DNA of 64,000 nucleotides from Humulus lupulus (lineage: Eukaryota > Streptophyta > Magnoliopsida > Rosales > Cannabaceae): assembly GCF_963169125.1 (NCBI RefSeq), contig NC_084795.1:262007042-262071041 (forward strand). Direction: 5' to 3'. The translations under genes and the position numbers were made by a program. Positions within the stretch are counted from its first letter, which is position 1. Each line of letters starts with the position of its first letter. The notes under the pieces are model-generated. The model was given only the letters and a program-made list of their open reading frames with translations. It was not told the origin of the DNA and did no database searches. Below, piece after piece: positions 32,390 to 43,286 of the stretch.

Positions 32390-35300
32390 TATGCACGCCA
32401 TTATCTTTGCAGAAAACCCTAAAAACCAGAGCTTTAATCTTCTTCGGAGACCGTTTTCCTGCATTTTCAAGACTCAGACCGCGGACTCTTTAATCTCCGA
32501 AGACCTTTCTTCCACCTTCACGATCACTTTTCTTGGTAAGTTTTCGAAACCCCACGCTTCTAATTTCTCGTGATGCATGCTTCTGGTGGTATACTATTTA
32601 AATCTTGTTTCTGGTTTAAAATGCTTGTAGACAGAATGTTTTGTAGGCGTAGTAAAGTTTTACGAGTTAGTTTAAAAACCCAGGATCATGCTTTTTAGGA
32701 CGTAAAACCGAAGTAACATTTCGATTTTTAAGCCAGTTGAAAAATAAATTTTTCCCGCCCTAAGGGGAGTTGAAAAAGCTTTTACATAAAAACTTTTTAC
32801 TTTCACCCTTTTGATCCACTTTTCAAACTGTTCGTATAGAAAAACTAGCTTTTTGATAGAATGCTGTTGTATAAAAGCCTAACTTTTATACTCGACCAGC
32901 GTTATTCTATCAAGCTTTTTAGAGTTCTATTTCCTCACCTCCCCATTCTTCTGTTTGCAGACTTTAATGCCAGATTTGTGGGGAGGTGAAAGACCCATCA
33001 ACGACGACCTTCTTGCCCAGCTGCTCGAGGGGGAAGAACAACCAGTTGTACGTGTCCATGAGATTCCTTTCTCGCGACCCTCTTCCAGACCACATCCTTC
33101 CTCCCCAATGGCCCGCTCCAAGTCTTCTGGCAAGAAGAGGCCCGAGTCTGAAAGCAACACTACTCCCCCTGCCCAGCCTGATTCGCAGGCTAGGGCTCCC
33201 TCGACCAGTGGTCGAGAAAATCTTGTTCCTGACCCTAATATCCAAACTAGGGCTCGCCCTCGTCATCGGAATCCGCCTGATGTCGAGTGGTATACTCCCA
33301 CATCCAGTTCAGTGACCATCCGAATGGTTACTAACTGCTTCAGGAAATTCCCCCTCACGGGGGTAACCATTACACGTCCCACCGCGGACTAGAGGGCTAA
33401 CCGTCCAGGAGGGGCGAACAGCGCCTGGTCCCTGTATCACATTGAGGCGGGAGCTTATCTCCTTCTTCATCCTTTCTTTGTGGGGGTGGCCAATTATTTC
33501 GGCGTCGCTCCCTTTCAAATAACTCCCAACGGATATAGGATGCTGGCCGCACTCTATGTTCTGTACAATCTTAACAAATGGCCAGAACCTTCACCCCACG
33601 AGGTCAACTATCTTTTTGACCTCAAGTCCAACCCTCAGCACAACAGGACGGGCTTTTTCCACTTCTGCCACCAGGAAACCGGCCGGACGTTCTTGAGTGG
33701 TACAACCCATATATCAAACGTGGGGCATTACAACAAGGAGTACTTCTTTACTCCGGATATAACCAGTGACAACTTGGCCTTTGCGAGAGGAGGTATAAAT
33801 TTGTCTTCGTCTGGTCGATGCTTTAACATAAAGTGTTTCCTTTTATCTTTTTTTTTTTTTTTTTTTTAAACTTAATCTGTTTTTCAGGCCCTTGGTTATG
33901 TCCGACCCCAACACCAAGAATGGTGTCGAGGTCTAACACTCTGGCCAGGATGTCTGATGCAGCAAAATGTGTCAAGACCCTGACACTCGAAAAGAACTTG
34001 AGGTCGTCTGGCCTCCTGGCTCCTCGCCATGAAAATAGAGGGCCCGTGGTGGGCGATGCCACCGCCGAGGGGGTTCCTGAGCAGCAGCCTCCTGTGCCTC
34101 CTCCTAGGAGGAGGCCAACAGAAGTTACAATCAGGGAACCCACGGGTAGCCCTTCCGCAGAAATGTCTTCTGCTCCCCAAGGCAAGGGGAAAGAAAAGGC
34201 CAAAGAACCCATTGTTGACTTGGGAGAATCTTCCGACGATAATGGTAAAGTTATTTCGCTTTTAAATGGTTTACCGATTCCTTGTCACTTGTTTGACGGG
34301 GATGATAACTTTACATATGCTCCAAACTTAGGATCAGACTTCTTCATGTCAAATAATGAGTATATGACTAATAGAGTCAGTAGTGTAGCGACCAGTAGTT
34401 GTAGCTCGGGTATTTACTTTGTTACCTCCTTTCAATTGTCTAACTTACTCTCACCTGCTTCTTTTTTTATAAACTTGCTATGTTTATCTTCATGCAGATA
34501 TGTCAACTCCCAACATTTTCGACATGTACCAGGCTGAGGAGGAAGAGGAAGTTCCTCAACTCCATCAGAAGCCTAAGAAGAGAACTGGTGAATCCAGTCA
34601 AGGCCCTCCAGCCAAGAAGGGTCGACCAGAAGATCCTCCTCAGGGTACGCCTACTGGGCAAAGTCCTGCGCCGACTGGGCGAACTCCTACTCCTCCTCCA
34701 GCTCCTTCTGAACAGCAAACTACTCCTGTTCGGCCGAATCCTCCAGCTGCGCCTGCCAGGGAGCATCTTTCTCGTGAAGAGGCTCATGGGGCCAGACTTA
34801 TGAGCCGTGCCATCCGATTTGCCAGGGACCGCCTTGATCGCATTGGTAAAGGCGAGCGTGTTAGGGCCGCAATGGTTCAAGCTGAAGAGCTGCCAGTCGA
34901 CCAGATCATGAACAGGGCTTTGAACGAAATCTCCAGCGTAAATGCTTCTTTATTCTTCGAGTCTTTAGTTTTTTAGTCCTCGTGATAAGTTCTAACTCCT
35001 TTTTCTTTGTGCACAGGCCTTACTCTCTTCCATTACTGCCCGTACCCGAGCCCAGGCTTACCTCGAGCAGGCCGAGGCAAAAGCCATCGAGAGGTTCCAG
35101 GTGAAAGCGGCCGAGGAGCTTTCGGCTGCTGAGGCTAAGCATGCTAAGGAGTTGGAGGCAGTGATCCGAGAGAGGGATGCAGCGGTGACTAAGCTGTCCG
35201 AGGCTAAAGCTGCGAATGAAGCAGCGGTCAAGTTGAGGCAAGAGTACCAGGAGTTCAACAAAACCCATCTCCGCGAAATCAAGCATCTGGGGGAGGTTCT

Positions 35301-35631
35301 CAAGACCAAGGATAAGGCTATTCTCTCCCTCGAGGGCAAAGTGAAGCAGTTGGAGCTTGACAACTCCAAGAATCTGGAAAAGTATAAGAGGACAACACTC
35401 CGATGTTTCTACAATTTCTGGAAACACAATCAGGGTGCTGACTTTAGCTACCTTTCAGAGGAAGTCAGAACTGCGGAGCTGGCCCGATGTGCTGCCCAAC
35501 TGGCCGAGGAGGAAGCAAGAGCCGCGACCCCTGCCACTCCAAGCGTTGCTGGTTTGGAAGAAGAAGATGCTGTTGAGGACGTGACTAACCAGGATGCTGC
35601 CCAGGACCCTCCAGCCCCGAATGCCTCTTGA
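32390..35631 (+). pseudogene. Spliced antisense accessory gene in a Tat retrotransposon
   Basis: This gene runs opposite to gag-pol. Predicted introns are 32536-32960 (5' UTR), 33793-33887, 34245-34497 and 34938-35016, all GT...AG. Coding exons 32967-33792, 33888-34244, 34498-34937 and 35017-35631 join in one frame (phases 1, 1, 0) to about 745 codons, broken only by TAG at 33390-33392 (codon 142, CAG-to-TAG type). Residues about 110-275 resemble the 'putative gypsy type transposon' domain (PF04195, from memory) with 'HPFFVGVANYFGVAPFQITP'. The middle is proline- and acid-rich. Residues about 545-670 are Ala/Glu/Lys-rich, likely coiled coil. Extra ORFs at this position are known in Tat elements, and their function is unknown. 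Confidence 0.75.
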
Positions 35632-36297
35632 ATTCTTATTTGTTTTTTCTTCTTTTTTGGATATACGACCCAAGGGTCGTGGTGTAAAGACAGTAGTTTC
35701 TTTTTTAAACTTTGTTGTACGGGCATCAAATCTTTTTACTTTGAACAGTTATATCCAAACTAAAATCTTGATGTTATAATATTTATAACATTTGTTCGTA
35801 TGACCGAAGTTAGCATAGTACTTTGCCATGATTTATCAAACACAAATTTTGAAAAATACTCTAAGTACTTTAGCATGCTTTCACTTATTTTGTTCATGTG
35901 TTTACATACCTTGAGAAGTATGCTTTGCTATCGATGTGCCTTATATGCCCCCCAAGTGATCGAGGAGCTTTAGGTCCTTGGTCACTTGCCTTGACCATAA
36001 CCTGTTCGAACGTTCCTGTTCGTAGTAAAACTAATACTTGTAATACAACAAAACAACACACGTAATGAACAAATACTTGTAAATATAAATTCACAAAGGT
36101 TGGCAAGAATGACTGGCTGAGCACAGTACCTTATAATCTCGTATTAAAAATGGACTAAACACGTCTTTACGAGTGATTCTGAAATAGAATCTTACATATA
36201 CGAGCAGTTAGCCATACAGCGTGGCTAACCCTCTTTGCAAAACTTGTAAAAATTAAAAAGAGAAATTTAAACAAGCCAGTCCTTTAAGAAGGGCTGT
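35632..36297. other. Spacer between convergent antisense gene and integrase
   Basis: 666 bp between the stop of the antisense gene and the end of pol on the other strand. AT-rich, with no open frame that can be supported. The two transcription units converge here, so their 3' ends probably lie in or overlap across this stretch. Confidence 0.5.
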
Positions 36298-37269
36298 TCA
36301 TTGATAATACTTGCACAGGTGTTCTCCACTCCAATAGCGCCGAACGAGATCTCTGTTTAAGCGTGCAAGTTTGTAGGTGCCTGGGTGAAGGACTTCTTCA
36401 ATCTGGTAAGGTCCTTCCCAGTTAGGTCTGAGCACTCCAGCAGTGGGGTCGCGGGTATTTAAGAAAACTCGTCGTAGCACCAAATCTCCGACGTTGAATT
36501 TTCTTTCTTTAACTTTGGAGTTAAAGTACCGGGCGACTTTTTGCTGGTAAGCAGCAACTCGGAGTTGAGATTTTTCTCGTATCTCGTCGATCGAGTCTAG
36601 GGACTCCATCATCAGCTGGCTGTTCACGTCCTGGTCGTAAGTCAAATGCCGATGTGAGGGGGGATCTAACTCGACAGGTAACATTGCCTCATATCCGTAG
36701 ACTAGATAAAATGGGGTATGCCCTGTTGCTGTTCGGTGGGATGTTCTATACGACCAGAGGACTTCAAGCAGTTGTTCTGGCCACGCTTCTTTGGCTTCTT
36801 CAAGTCTTTTCTTCAGGGTGTCCTTAAGAGTCTTGTTCACGACTTCGACTTGCCCATTTGCTTGGGGATGTGCGACTGAAGAAAAAATTTTAATGACTCC
36901 ATGCCTTTCACAGAAATCGGTGAACAAATCACTGTCAAATTGGGTCCCGTTGTCTGAAACTATCTCCCTGGGCAATCCATACCGGCATATAATGTTCTTG
37001 ATGACGAAGTCAAGAACTTTTTTGGTTGTGATGGTTGCGAGTGGTTAAGCTTCGACCCATTTTGTGAAGTAATCGACTGCCATGACTGCATACTTTACTC
37101 CTCCTTTCCCTGTTGGCAGGGATCCAATCAAATCTATCCCCCATACTGCGAAGGGCCATGGGCTCTGCATCTGTTTTAGTTCATTCGGAGCTGCTCGTGG
37201 GATCTTGGAGAACCTCTGACATTTGTCACATCTTCGTACATACTCCATTGAATCCTCGTTCATTGTTGG
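36298..37269 (-). pseudogene. pol: Tat integrase
   Basis: Same frame as the reverse transcriptase. The zinc region runs 'GDHAGGQSLAKKVLRQGYI', a stop at about 37270, then 'YVRRCDKCQRF' (CxxC). The core shows 'WGIDLIG' (first Asp), 'REIVSDNGTQFDSDLF' (second Asp) and 'HPQANGQVEVVNKTLKD' (Glu). The C-terminal part has 'YFNSKVKERKFNVGDLVLRR' and 'LRPNWEGPYQIEEV', and ends 'EHLCKYYQ' at 36298. A TAA at about 37045, after WVEA, replaces a conserved glutamate. It lacks the chromodomain seen in the chromoviruses of this window. It is dead as read, but all catalytic residues are present. Confidence 0.92.
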
Positions 37270-38220
37270 CTAGATGTAACCTTGTCTTAGAACCTTTTTT
37301 GCCAAACTCTGCCCCCCAGCATGGTCTCCGCAGATGCCTTCATGCACTTCCTTCATGAGTTCCTTAGCTTTTTCTGGTGTAACGCACCTGAGCAGTGGCA
37401 TTGAATATCCTCTTCGATACATAATACCATCGACCAGTATGTACCTAGCGGCTCGCCTTTGCAGAGTCCTGGCTTTATTTCTATCTGTTGGTAGTGCACC
37501 AGTTGTCAGATACTCCAAGTAAGGCGCCATCCATGTATCTTCCATTCGAATTTCCATACTGGACTCAGTTGCTTGTATACTTGGCTTGCTCAATCTTTCC
37601 ACTGGCACAATGTTCAAAGTGTCAGCATCCTTCACGCTCGCAAGTTTAGCTAAGGCGTCTGCATTCAAATTTTGGTCTCGCGGGATTTGTTGGAGGGTGT
37701 ACTTTGTAAACAAGGCTAGCAAATCCTTTGTTTTATTCAGGTAGGCCACCATCTTTAATCTTCGCGCTTGATATTCTCCTAGGATTTGATTTACAACTAG
37801 CTGAGAGTCACTGTAAATATCAAGCGTTTTTATGTTCATATCTTTGGCCATTCTCAATCCAGCTAGGAGCGCTTCGTATTCTGCTTCATTGTTTGATGCT
37901 GCAAAATCGAACCTGATTGCGCAGTGAAATCGATGCTCCTCCGGCGTTATCAATATCACTCCTGCTCCAGCATGGGATTCATTGGATGAACCGTCCGTGA
38001 ATAGCTTCCACGAAGGAGTTTTGTCTTGAGGCATAGGCGCTTCAGGCTGTTCGCTCTGCTCACTGCCTGGGAGTTCGGTGAACGCCGCGACAAGATCGGC
38101 CAAGACTTGTCCCTTTATTGCTGCCCGCAGTGAATAAGTTACATCGAACTACCCTAGTTCGACTGCCCATTTTAATAGTCTTCCAGCCGCCTCAGGTTTT
38201 TGGAGGACTTGCCGAAGGGG
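37270..38220 (-). pseudogene. pol: Second (archaeal-type) RNase H of the Tat element
   Basis: A connection region ('LLKWAVELG', stop at about 38150, 'FDVTYSLRAAIKGQVLADL') leads into a second RNase H. Catalytic acidic residues are visible in 'WKLFTDGSSNESHAGAGVIL' (Asp), 'SNNEAEYEALLAGLRMA' (Glu) and 'LDIYSDSQLVVNQI' (Asp), with 'QIPRDQNLNADALAKLAS' near the end. It is additional to the normal Gypsy RNase H just upstream, a known trait of plant Tat elements. The downstream part 'ARYILVDGIMYRRGYSMPLL' leads into integrase. In-frame stops lie at both borders. Confidence 0.9.
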
Positions 38221-39579
38221 CTAGTCGGTTAGAACTGTGATAGGATGGGCTTGGAAGTAAGGACGCAACTTTCTGGAGGCTAGCATTAGGCAATACGCTA
38301 ATCTTTCGATTGGCGGATATCTTAATTCTGCATCGATCAACCTTTTGCTGACATAATAGACTACTTTCTGTACGCCTTCTTCCTCCCGTATTAGTACTGC
38401 ACTGGCAGCAACTTCGGTAATTGCCAGATAAATATACAAAGTTTCTCCTTCGATTGGTTTTGATAAGATGGGAGGTTGCGCCATATGAGTTTTTAAGGCC
38501 TGGAATGCTTGTTCGCAGTCTTCCGACCATTCAAACTTCTTATTCCCCCTGAGTAGATTGAAGAGTGGCACACACTTGTCAGTTGATTTCGAGATAAATC
38601 TACTCAGGGCCGCGATCCTCCCGGTTAATCTTTGTACATCCTTAATTCTTTCTAGCGACTTCATGTCGACCAGGGCCCTTATCTTGTCGGGGTTGGCCTC
38701 GATTCCTCTTGAATTCGCTATAAAACCCAAAAACTTCCCTGATCCGACTCCAAAGGAACACTTGAGGGGATTCAACTTCATCTGGTACTTGTCTAGTACA
38801 TCAAAGCATTCCTGCAAATCCCTCACATGTCCTTCTGCCTTCTTAGACTTTACCAGCATGTCATCCACATATACCTCCATGTTTACACAGATCAGCTCCT
38901 TAAACATGTGGTTGACTAGCCGTTGGTAAGTCGTACCTGCGTTTTTCAGCCCGAAGGGCATCACTTTGTAACAGTATAAGCCCGTATCGGTCCGAAAGCT
39001 GGTGTGATCCTCGTCAGGGGGATGCATGCTGATCTGGTTGTAGCCTGAATATGCATCCATGAATGAGAGGATCTCATGTCCTGCAGTCGCATCGGCCAGC
39101 TGGTCGATTCTTGGGAGCGGGAAGCAGTCCTTTGGGCAGGCTTTATTGAGGTCCGTAAAATCCACACAGGTCCGCCATTTGCCGTTAGGCTTGGGGACCA
39201 GCACCGGATTGGAGACCCATGACGGATAAAACGCTACCTTGATAAACCCGTTCTCCTTGAGCCTTTCGACATCTTCTTTCAAGGCCCTTGATCTTTCTTT
39301 ATCGAGCAGCCTTCTCTTTTGTTGCACGGGTGGAAAGGTTTTATCTATGTTTAGAACATGGCTGATTACTGCAGGATCTATTCCAACCATGTCTTTGTGC
39401 GTCCAGGCGAAAACTTCCTGGTTCTTTTGCAAGAATTCCACCACTGCTTGCTTTATAGTAGGCTCTAAGTTCTTCCCAACCTTTACGACTCTGGTCGAGT
39501 CTTTTTTGTCGAGTTGGACCTCCTCTAGGTCCTCGACAGGTCCAATATTTTCTTCAAAATCCCCAAATCGAGGATCCAA
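38221..39579 (-). pseudogene. pol: Tat reverse transcriptase and first RNase H
   Basis: A 452-codon open stretch. Reverse transcriptase blocks in order: 'FAWTHKDMVGIDPAVI', 'RALKEDVERLKENGFIKV', 'WRTCVDFTDLNKACPKD', 'HEILSFMDAYSGYNQI' (first catalytic Asp), 'VMPFGLKNAGTTYQRLVN' and 'EVYVDDMLVKS' (YVDD box, intact). RNase H follows with 'FEWSEDCEQAF', 'LYIYLAITEVAASAVL' and 'YYVSKRL'. Its DxS start is altered to 'LAITEVA', as is common in Tat, where the second RNase H may substitute. It ends at a TAG after 'ITVLTD'. The frame differs from the gag-protease frame, with a one-base shift near 39580. Confidence 0.93.
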
Positions 39580-40265
39580 ATCTCCATCCTAACTTTGGGC
39601 AACACCCTATTTGTGGCTTCTCCACCGGATTGGGCTTGCGTGTCTATTGCCATCTGCGATTGATCTGGGGTAGTACTCCTCGACGTCCCACTCTTCGCCT
39701 TTGTGATCGAGGCGTTGTAGCACTCCCTGGCTTCCCTTTGGTTCCCTACGACGCGTTCTATCCCCGCGTCCATTGGGAATTTCATGGCTAAGTGCGACAT
39801 AGGGATGACGGCCCGTAGATCAACCAGTATGGGCCTTCCAATAATGGCGTTGTATGCCGAAGGGAAATCGACCACTACAAAAGTGGTGAGTAATGTCCTT
39901 GTTACGGGCGCTGTACCCGTCGTTATTGGAAGCTTGACCAGTCTGGCTGGGGCAAGTCCTTCTCCAGAGAAGCCGTATATGGTTTGATTGCAGGGCTCCA
40001 AGTCTTTTACGGACAACTTCATGCGTTCCAGTGTTGATTTATACAGGATGTTCACTGAACTTCCTGTATCGACCAGTACCCTTTTTACCATCATGTTGGC
40101 TATTTGGATGTCCACGACCAGCGGATCGGAATGTGGGAATCGAACGTGCCGGGCATCGCCATCAGAGAAGGTTATCTCACCCTCCTCTGACCGAGCCTTT
40201 TTTGGTGCACGGTCCTCCACTGCCATCATCTCGATGTCCTGGTCGTGACGTAGAGTCCGAGCATA
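39525..40265 (-). pseudogene. Tat aspartic protease
   Basis: This is in the same frame as gag, separated from it by a single TGA at 40266-40268 (CGA-to-TGA type). The active site 'MVKRVLVDTGSSVNILYKST' (D-T-G-S) is intact, followed by 'TLERMKLSVKDLEPC', 'FVVVDFPSAYNAIIGRPIL' (the I-I-G-R block) and 'AVIPMSHLAMKFPM'. The C-terminal end overlaps the first bases of the reverse transcriptase frame at 39525-39579, where a one-base indel makes the frames disagree. Confidence 0.9.
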
Positions 40266-42545
40266 TCAATCTCTGGCCTTTCCGCTATTTCCCGCGAGGT
40301 GCGGGCCTCCACAGATGGTTAAAAGTGTTCCGGCCACGGGGGCAGGCTGTAATGGTGGCGAGCGTTGGTTTGTAGATGCCTGCTCGTTGCTACCTGGAGC
40401 TTCTCGTTGGGAAGTTCCCGAGGCCCGTACATACCTTCTCAAGTGTCCTTGTCTAATAAGGAACTCGATTTCGTCTTTTAACTGGTTGCATTCGTTAGTG
40501 TCATATCCATAGTCGTTATGGTAACGACAGAACTTGGTGGTGTCTCTTTTCGAAATGTCTTTTCGAATGGGTCCTGGTTTCTTGTAAGGCACACTAGAGC
40601 TTGTGGCCTGATAAACCTCTCCCCAAGACTCGACGAGGGCAATGTAGTTAGTGAACCTAGGTTCATAACGATTACCTTTGGCCCGTTTGTTGTCGGAGGT
40701 GGAAGGCTCGTTATACGGCCGTTTCCCACCATTTTTGCCATTACCGTTGCCGTTTTTGTGGCCTTTGTCGTTGCCATTAGGTTTGGAACCGTTGGCGGCT
40801 TTGGCAGGCTCGACAGCCTTTTTACCCTTGTTCGAGGGTTTCCCATCATCAGCAATGGCTTCCTCGAGTTTGATGTAATGATCAGCTTGGTCCAAGAATT
40901 CCTGGGTCGTTTTAACTCCTTCCTTTCGGAGACTCTTCCAGAGGGGAGAGCAATGCTTTACCCCTGCGGTAATGGCCATCATCTTGACTTCGTCTCCTAC
41001 TGTTTTCGCTCCAGCCGCCGCTCGCATAAAGCGCTGGACATAATCCTTCACTGACTCTCTGTCCTGCTGGCGAATCTCAACCAGCTGGTTTGCTTCGGTT
41101 GGGTGCACACGACCCGCATAGAACTGACCGTAGAACTCCCTTACAAACATTTCCCAAGAAACTATGCTTGCAGGCGGGAACTTAAAAAACCACTCCTGCG
41201 CTGCTTCAGAAAGTGTTGCAGGGAAGATCCTGCACCGAGCGTCTTCGGACACTTTTTGTATGTCCATTTGAATCTCAAATTTATTCACATGCGAGACTGG
41301 GTCCCCATATCCATCAAAGTTCGGGAGCGTAGGCATTTTGAACTTGCTGGGAGTTTCGGCGTTAGCTATCCTCTGGACGAAAGGAGTACTTTTCCTTCTG
41401 TCGTGGTCGATGTAAGAAGTCCTTCCTCCGACCAGCTGCTGCACAGCCTGATTGAGTGCGTCTATCTGGGCTTGCACTGCGGCAGGAATTGTGGTGGCCT
41501 CTGTGGCTAGGGGGATGTTCTCGCCGTGCCTTTCTCGACGATCGTTGAGTACATCTCTCAGGTCCTCTTCTCTTCTTCGTTGCTCGCTACCTCCGAGCCG
41601 GTTGAAGACATTATTTTGTCTGGGCTGCCCCCGAGCATCTTGTCTATTTGGCTGGTCACCTTGAGGTATTTGGCTCCTGCCTTTACCTCTTTCTCCATTC
41701 CTCCCACCAGCATTTCCCTTGCCTGAGTCGGCCTCATTGTACCCATGACCATCTCTGAACCTTGACTAGCTGTGGTGAGACTGACTGTTCCCTCTGTTCC
41801 CGTCTCTGGCAGAAACGCCTCGAGCGTTAGAGGGTGGCCTGCGCTGGTCGCGGTGTCCCCATGCATCGTTATGCCGTGGGGGTCCACGGACCGCAGAGCC
41901 TAGTTCCGAGTCCCTCCTGTTACCACGAGGGTAGTGACCTCTGTTCGCTTGGTTTGGCCTGTCATTCTCATGCCGCCTAGGACTACGAGGCTGACGCTCG
42001 GTCCTATTCTGCCTTTGCTGCGGGGAATTACCCCGAGCAGCTTGGGATGGCGGATTTGCCTCGGGGTCCAACGGGACATCGTCATGGGGCGTCTGAGGCT
42101 GCTCAGGCCTTTGCGGACTTGAAGGCTGAACAGGTGGGCTAGGATTGGGACCTTTCTAGGGTGGACCATTCGTGGGTTGGTCAGGCTGCGAGGCAGGTGC
42201 GGCCTGATTTCTAGCCAACAGCAAGGCTGCTTCGAGGGCGGCCATGGCTTCAGTCTGGCGGTGATCCACCTCCGCCTGTCTCTCGCTCAATTCCGCACAC
42301 TGTCGATCAATCTCCTGCTGTTGCCGCGCCATAAGTTCTGCGGCAGTCTCTTGATTGGCCCTCAGACTAGCCAATTCTTCTTGCAATGCGCCCAGGGTGC
42401 TCTTCAGCGTCGCATCGTCCATTTCCTCCTCTTCAAAATCTAGTTGCGGCTCATCTTCCGCCATGCTTGCGGGGGGAGGAGGAGGTGGTGGGTTCGACGG
42501 TGCAGCGGCAGTTGCCTGCCCAGTTTTCCTTCCTGCTTTCGCCAT
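40266..42545 (-). pseudogene. gag: Tat gag polyprotein
   Basis: ATG at 42545 (MAKAGRKTG) opens one frame to 40266, broken only by TAG at 42156-42158 and 41766-41768 (both CAG-to-TAG type). The N-terminal part has a proline run, an acidic stretch (QLDFEEEEMDD) and a long Gln/Glu/Ala coiled coil. Next comes an Arg/Asn/Gly-rich basic linker (about 42070-41560). The capsid-like gag domain has 'FDGYGDPVSHVNKFEIQMDI', 'CRIFPATLSEAAQEWFFKFP' and 'FVREFYGQFYAGR'. A C-x3-H-x9-C type motif, 'FCRYHNDYGYDTNEC', follows near 40520, a zinc-knuckle-like site typical of Tat gag. Confidence 0.9.
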
Positions 42546-42572
42546 TGGTTTTCTAAACAGCAACAAATCAAT

Positions 42573-42590
42573 CTCTCAATGAAAGCACCA
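42573..42590 (-). promoter_or_regulatory. Primer binding site of the Tat element
   Basis: On the minus strand 'tggtgctttcattgagag' starts three bases after the 5' LTR end at 42594. The TGG start and position fit a tRNA primer site. I cannot say which tRNA without a database. It lies about 28 bp upstream of the gag ATG. Confidence 0.65.
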
Positions 42591-42593
42591 GAA

Positions 42594-43192
42594 TGTTGAC
42601 CCAAGATTTGGCCAACTGACACGGAGTCAAAACGTGATTGATATGGACAGATGTATGGAGAAGAACGCAATGACAAATGTAAAGAAAACACAATAATTTA
42701 TAGTGGTTCGGCCCTAGGATTTGGTAATGACCTACGTCCACTTAGAATAATATTGCTGTAAAATCAGAAGGATGATCAAGGAACCAGGGTTCAATGAGCT
42801 TCACCTTCTTCTTAAGAACAATACAAATTTAGTTGGAAAATTACTATATTTTTGAATGACTAAAAATGAGAGAGAGAGAGAGAGATCCCCTCCTTTGAGC
42901 TATCTCTTGCTATTTATAGGCTCAAGGAGGGTTACAAGAGATTGTTACAGATATTCTTCCCTGAATAATCAGGTATCCAGAAGATTGTATGAGATAATTT
43001 CGGGATTCATAAAGATCTTCCCATAAATGCTGCCTTGTATACGGAACTACCGACCAGACTGGTCGCGGGTAATACAGTCTTGCCCTGCTTCTACTGTGTC
43101 TCCTGGTCGATACTCTAGCAGACGCTCCCAGGTATCAGCCACGTGTCAAGAGATTATTTGCCATGTCACCAATGCTAATTTATTGGATAACA
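42594..43192 (-). repeat. Tat element 5' LTR (by element orientation)
   Basis: 599 bp, with the same termini as the partner at 31520. In element orientation a TATA box 'cctataaata' lies near 42920-42911. Followed on the plus strand by the catat duplication (43193-43197) and the remaining 89 bp of the host G1 LTR. Confidence 0.95.
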
Positions 43193-43286
43193 CATATTAT
43201 CATTAAATAATACAATAAAGTGATTATGGCCCTTCCGGCCTCCTAATCAAGGTCCTAAACCTTATTAGGAAATTTGGGGCATTACA

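Larger units (their letters stand above)
31520..43192 (-). mobile_element. Tat-lineage Ty3/Gypsy retrotransposon, nearly complete
   Basis: An 11,673-bp element with two LTRs (31520-32122 and 42594-43192) and a perfect duplication catat (31515-31519 and 43193-43197). On the minus strand the order is 5' LTR, primer site, gag, protease, reverse transcriptase, RNase H, second RNase H and integrase, then a non-pol region and 3' LTR. Integrase after RNase H places it in Gypsy. The second RNase H and the antisense gene between integrase and 3' LTR place it in the Tat lineage. gag-pol is broken by about seven stop codons and one frameshift. LTRs differ by six transitions over about 599 bp. Confidence 0.93.
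28889..43286 (-). mobile_element. Minus-strand G1 solo LTR inside Copia, hosting the Tat element
   Basis: Read on the plus strand it begins TGTAACGCCCCAA and ends TTGGGGCATTACA. The perfect duplication cttgc lies at 28884-28888 and 43287-43291. Minus the nested Tat element and its duplication, it is 2720 bp, almost the same as the 2719-bp copy at 4250. The two parts are 28889-31514 and 43193-43286. The conserved LTR blocks are seen in reverse at 29236-29262 and 30279-30296. Joining the flanks restores the Copia integrase sequence. Confidence 0.93.

Noticed and set aside
32391..32573. 60-codon ORF starting in the leader of the antisense gene
   Set aside because: It crosses the predicted donor at 32535/32536 and shows no domain. 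At most it is an upstream ORF in unspliced RNA.
32927..35729. Minus-strand ORFs (77-135 codons) opposite the antisense accessory gene
   Set aside because: They are shadows of the spliced plus-strand exons; none shows a domain and they do not join to the Tat pol frame.
37334..42582. Plus-strand ORFs (up to 178 codons) over the Tat gag-pol
   Set aside because: They are complements of a recognisable gag-pol frame with known catalytic motifs on the minus strand.
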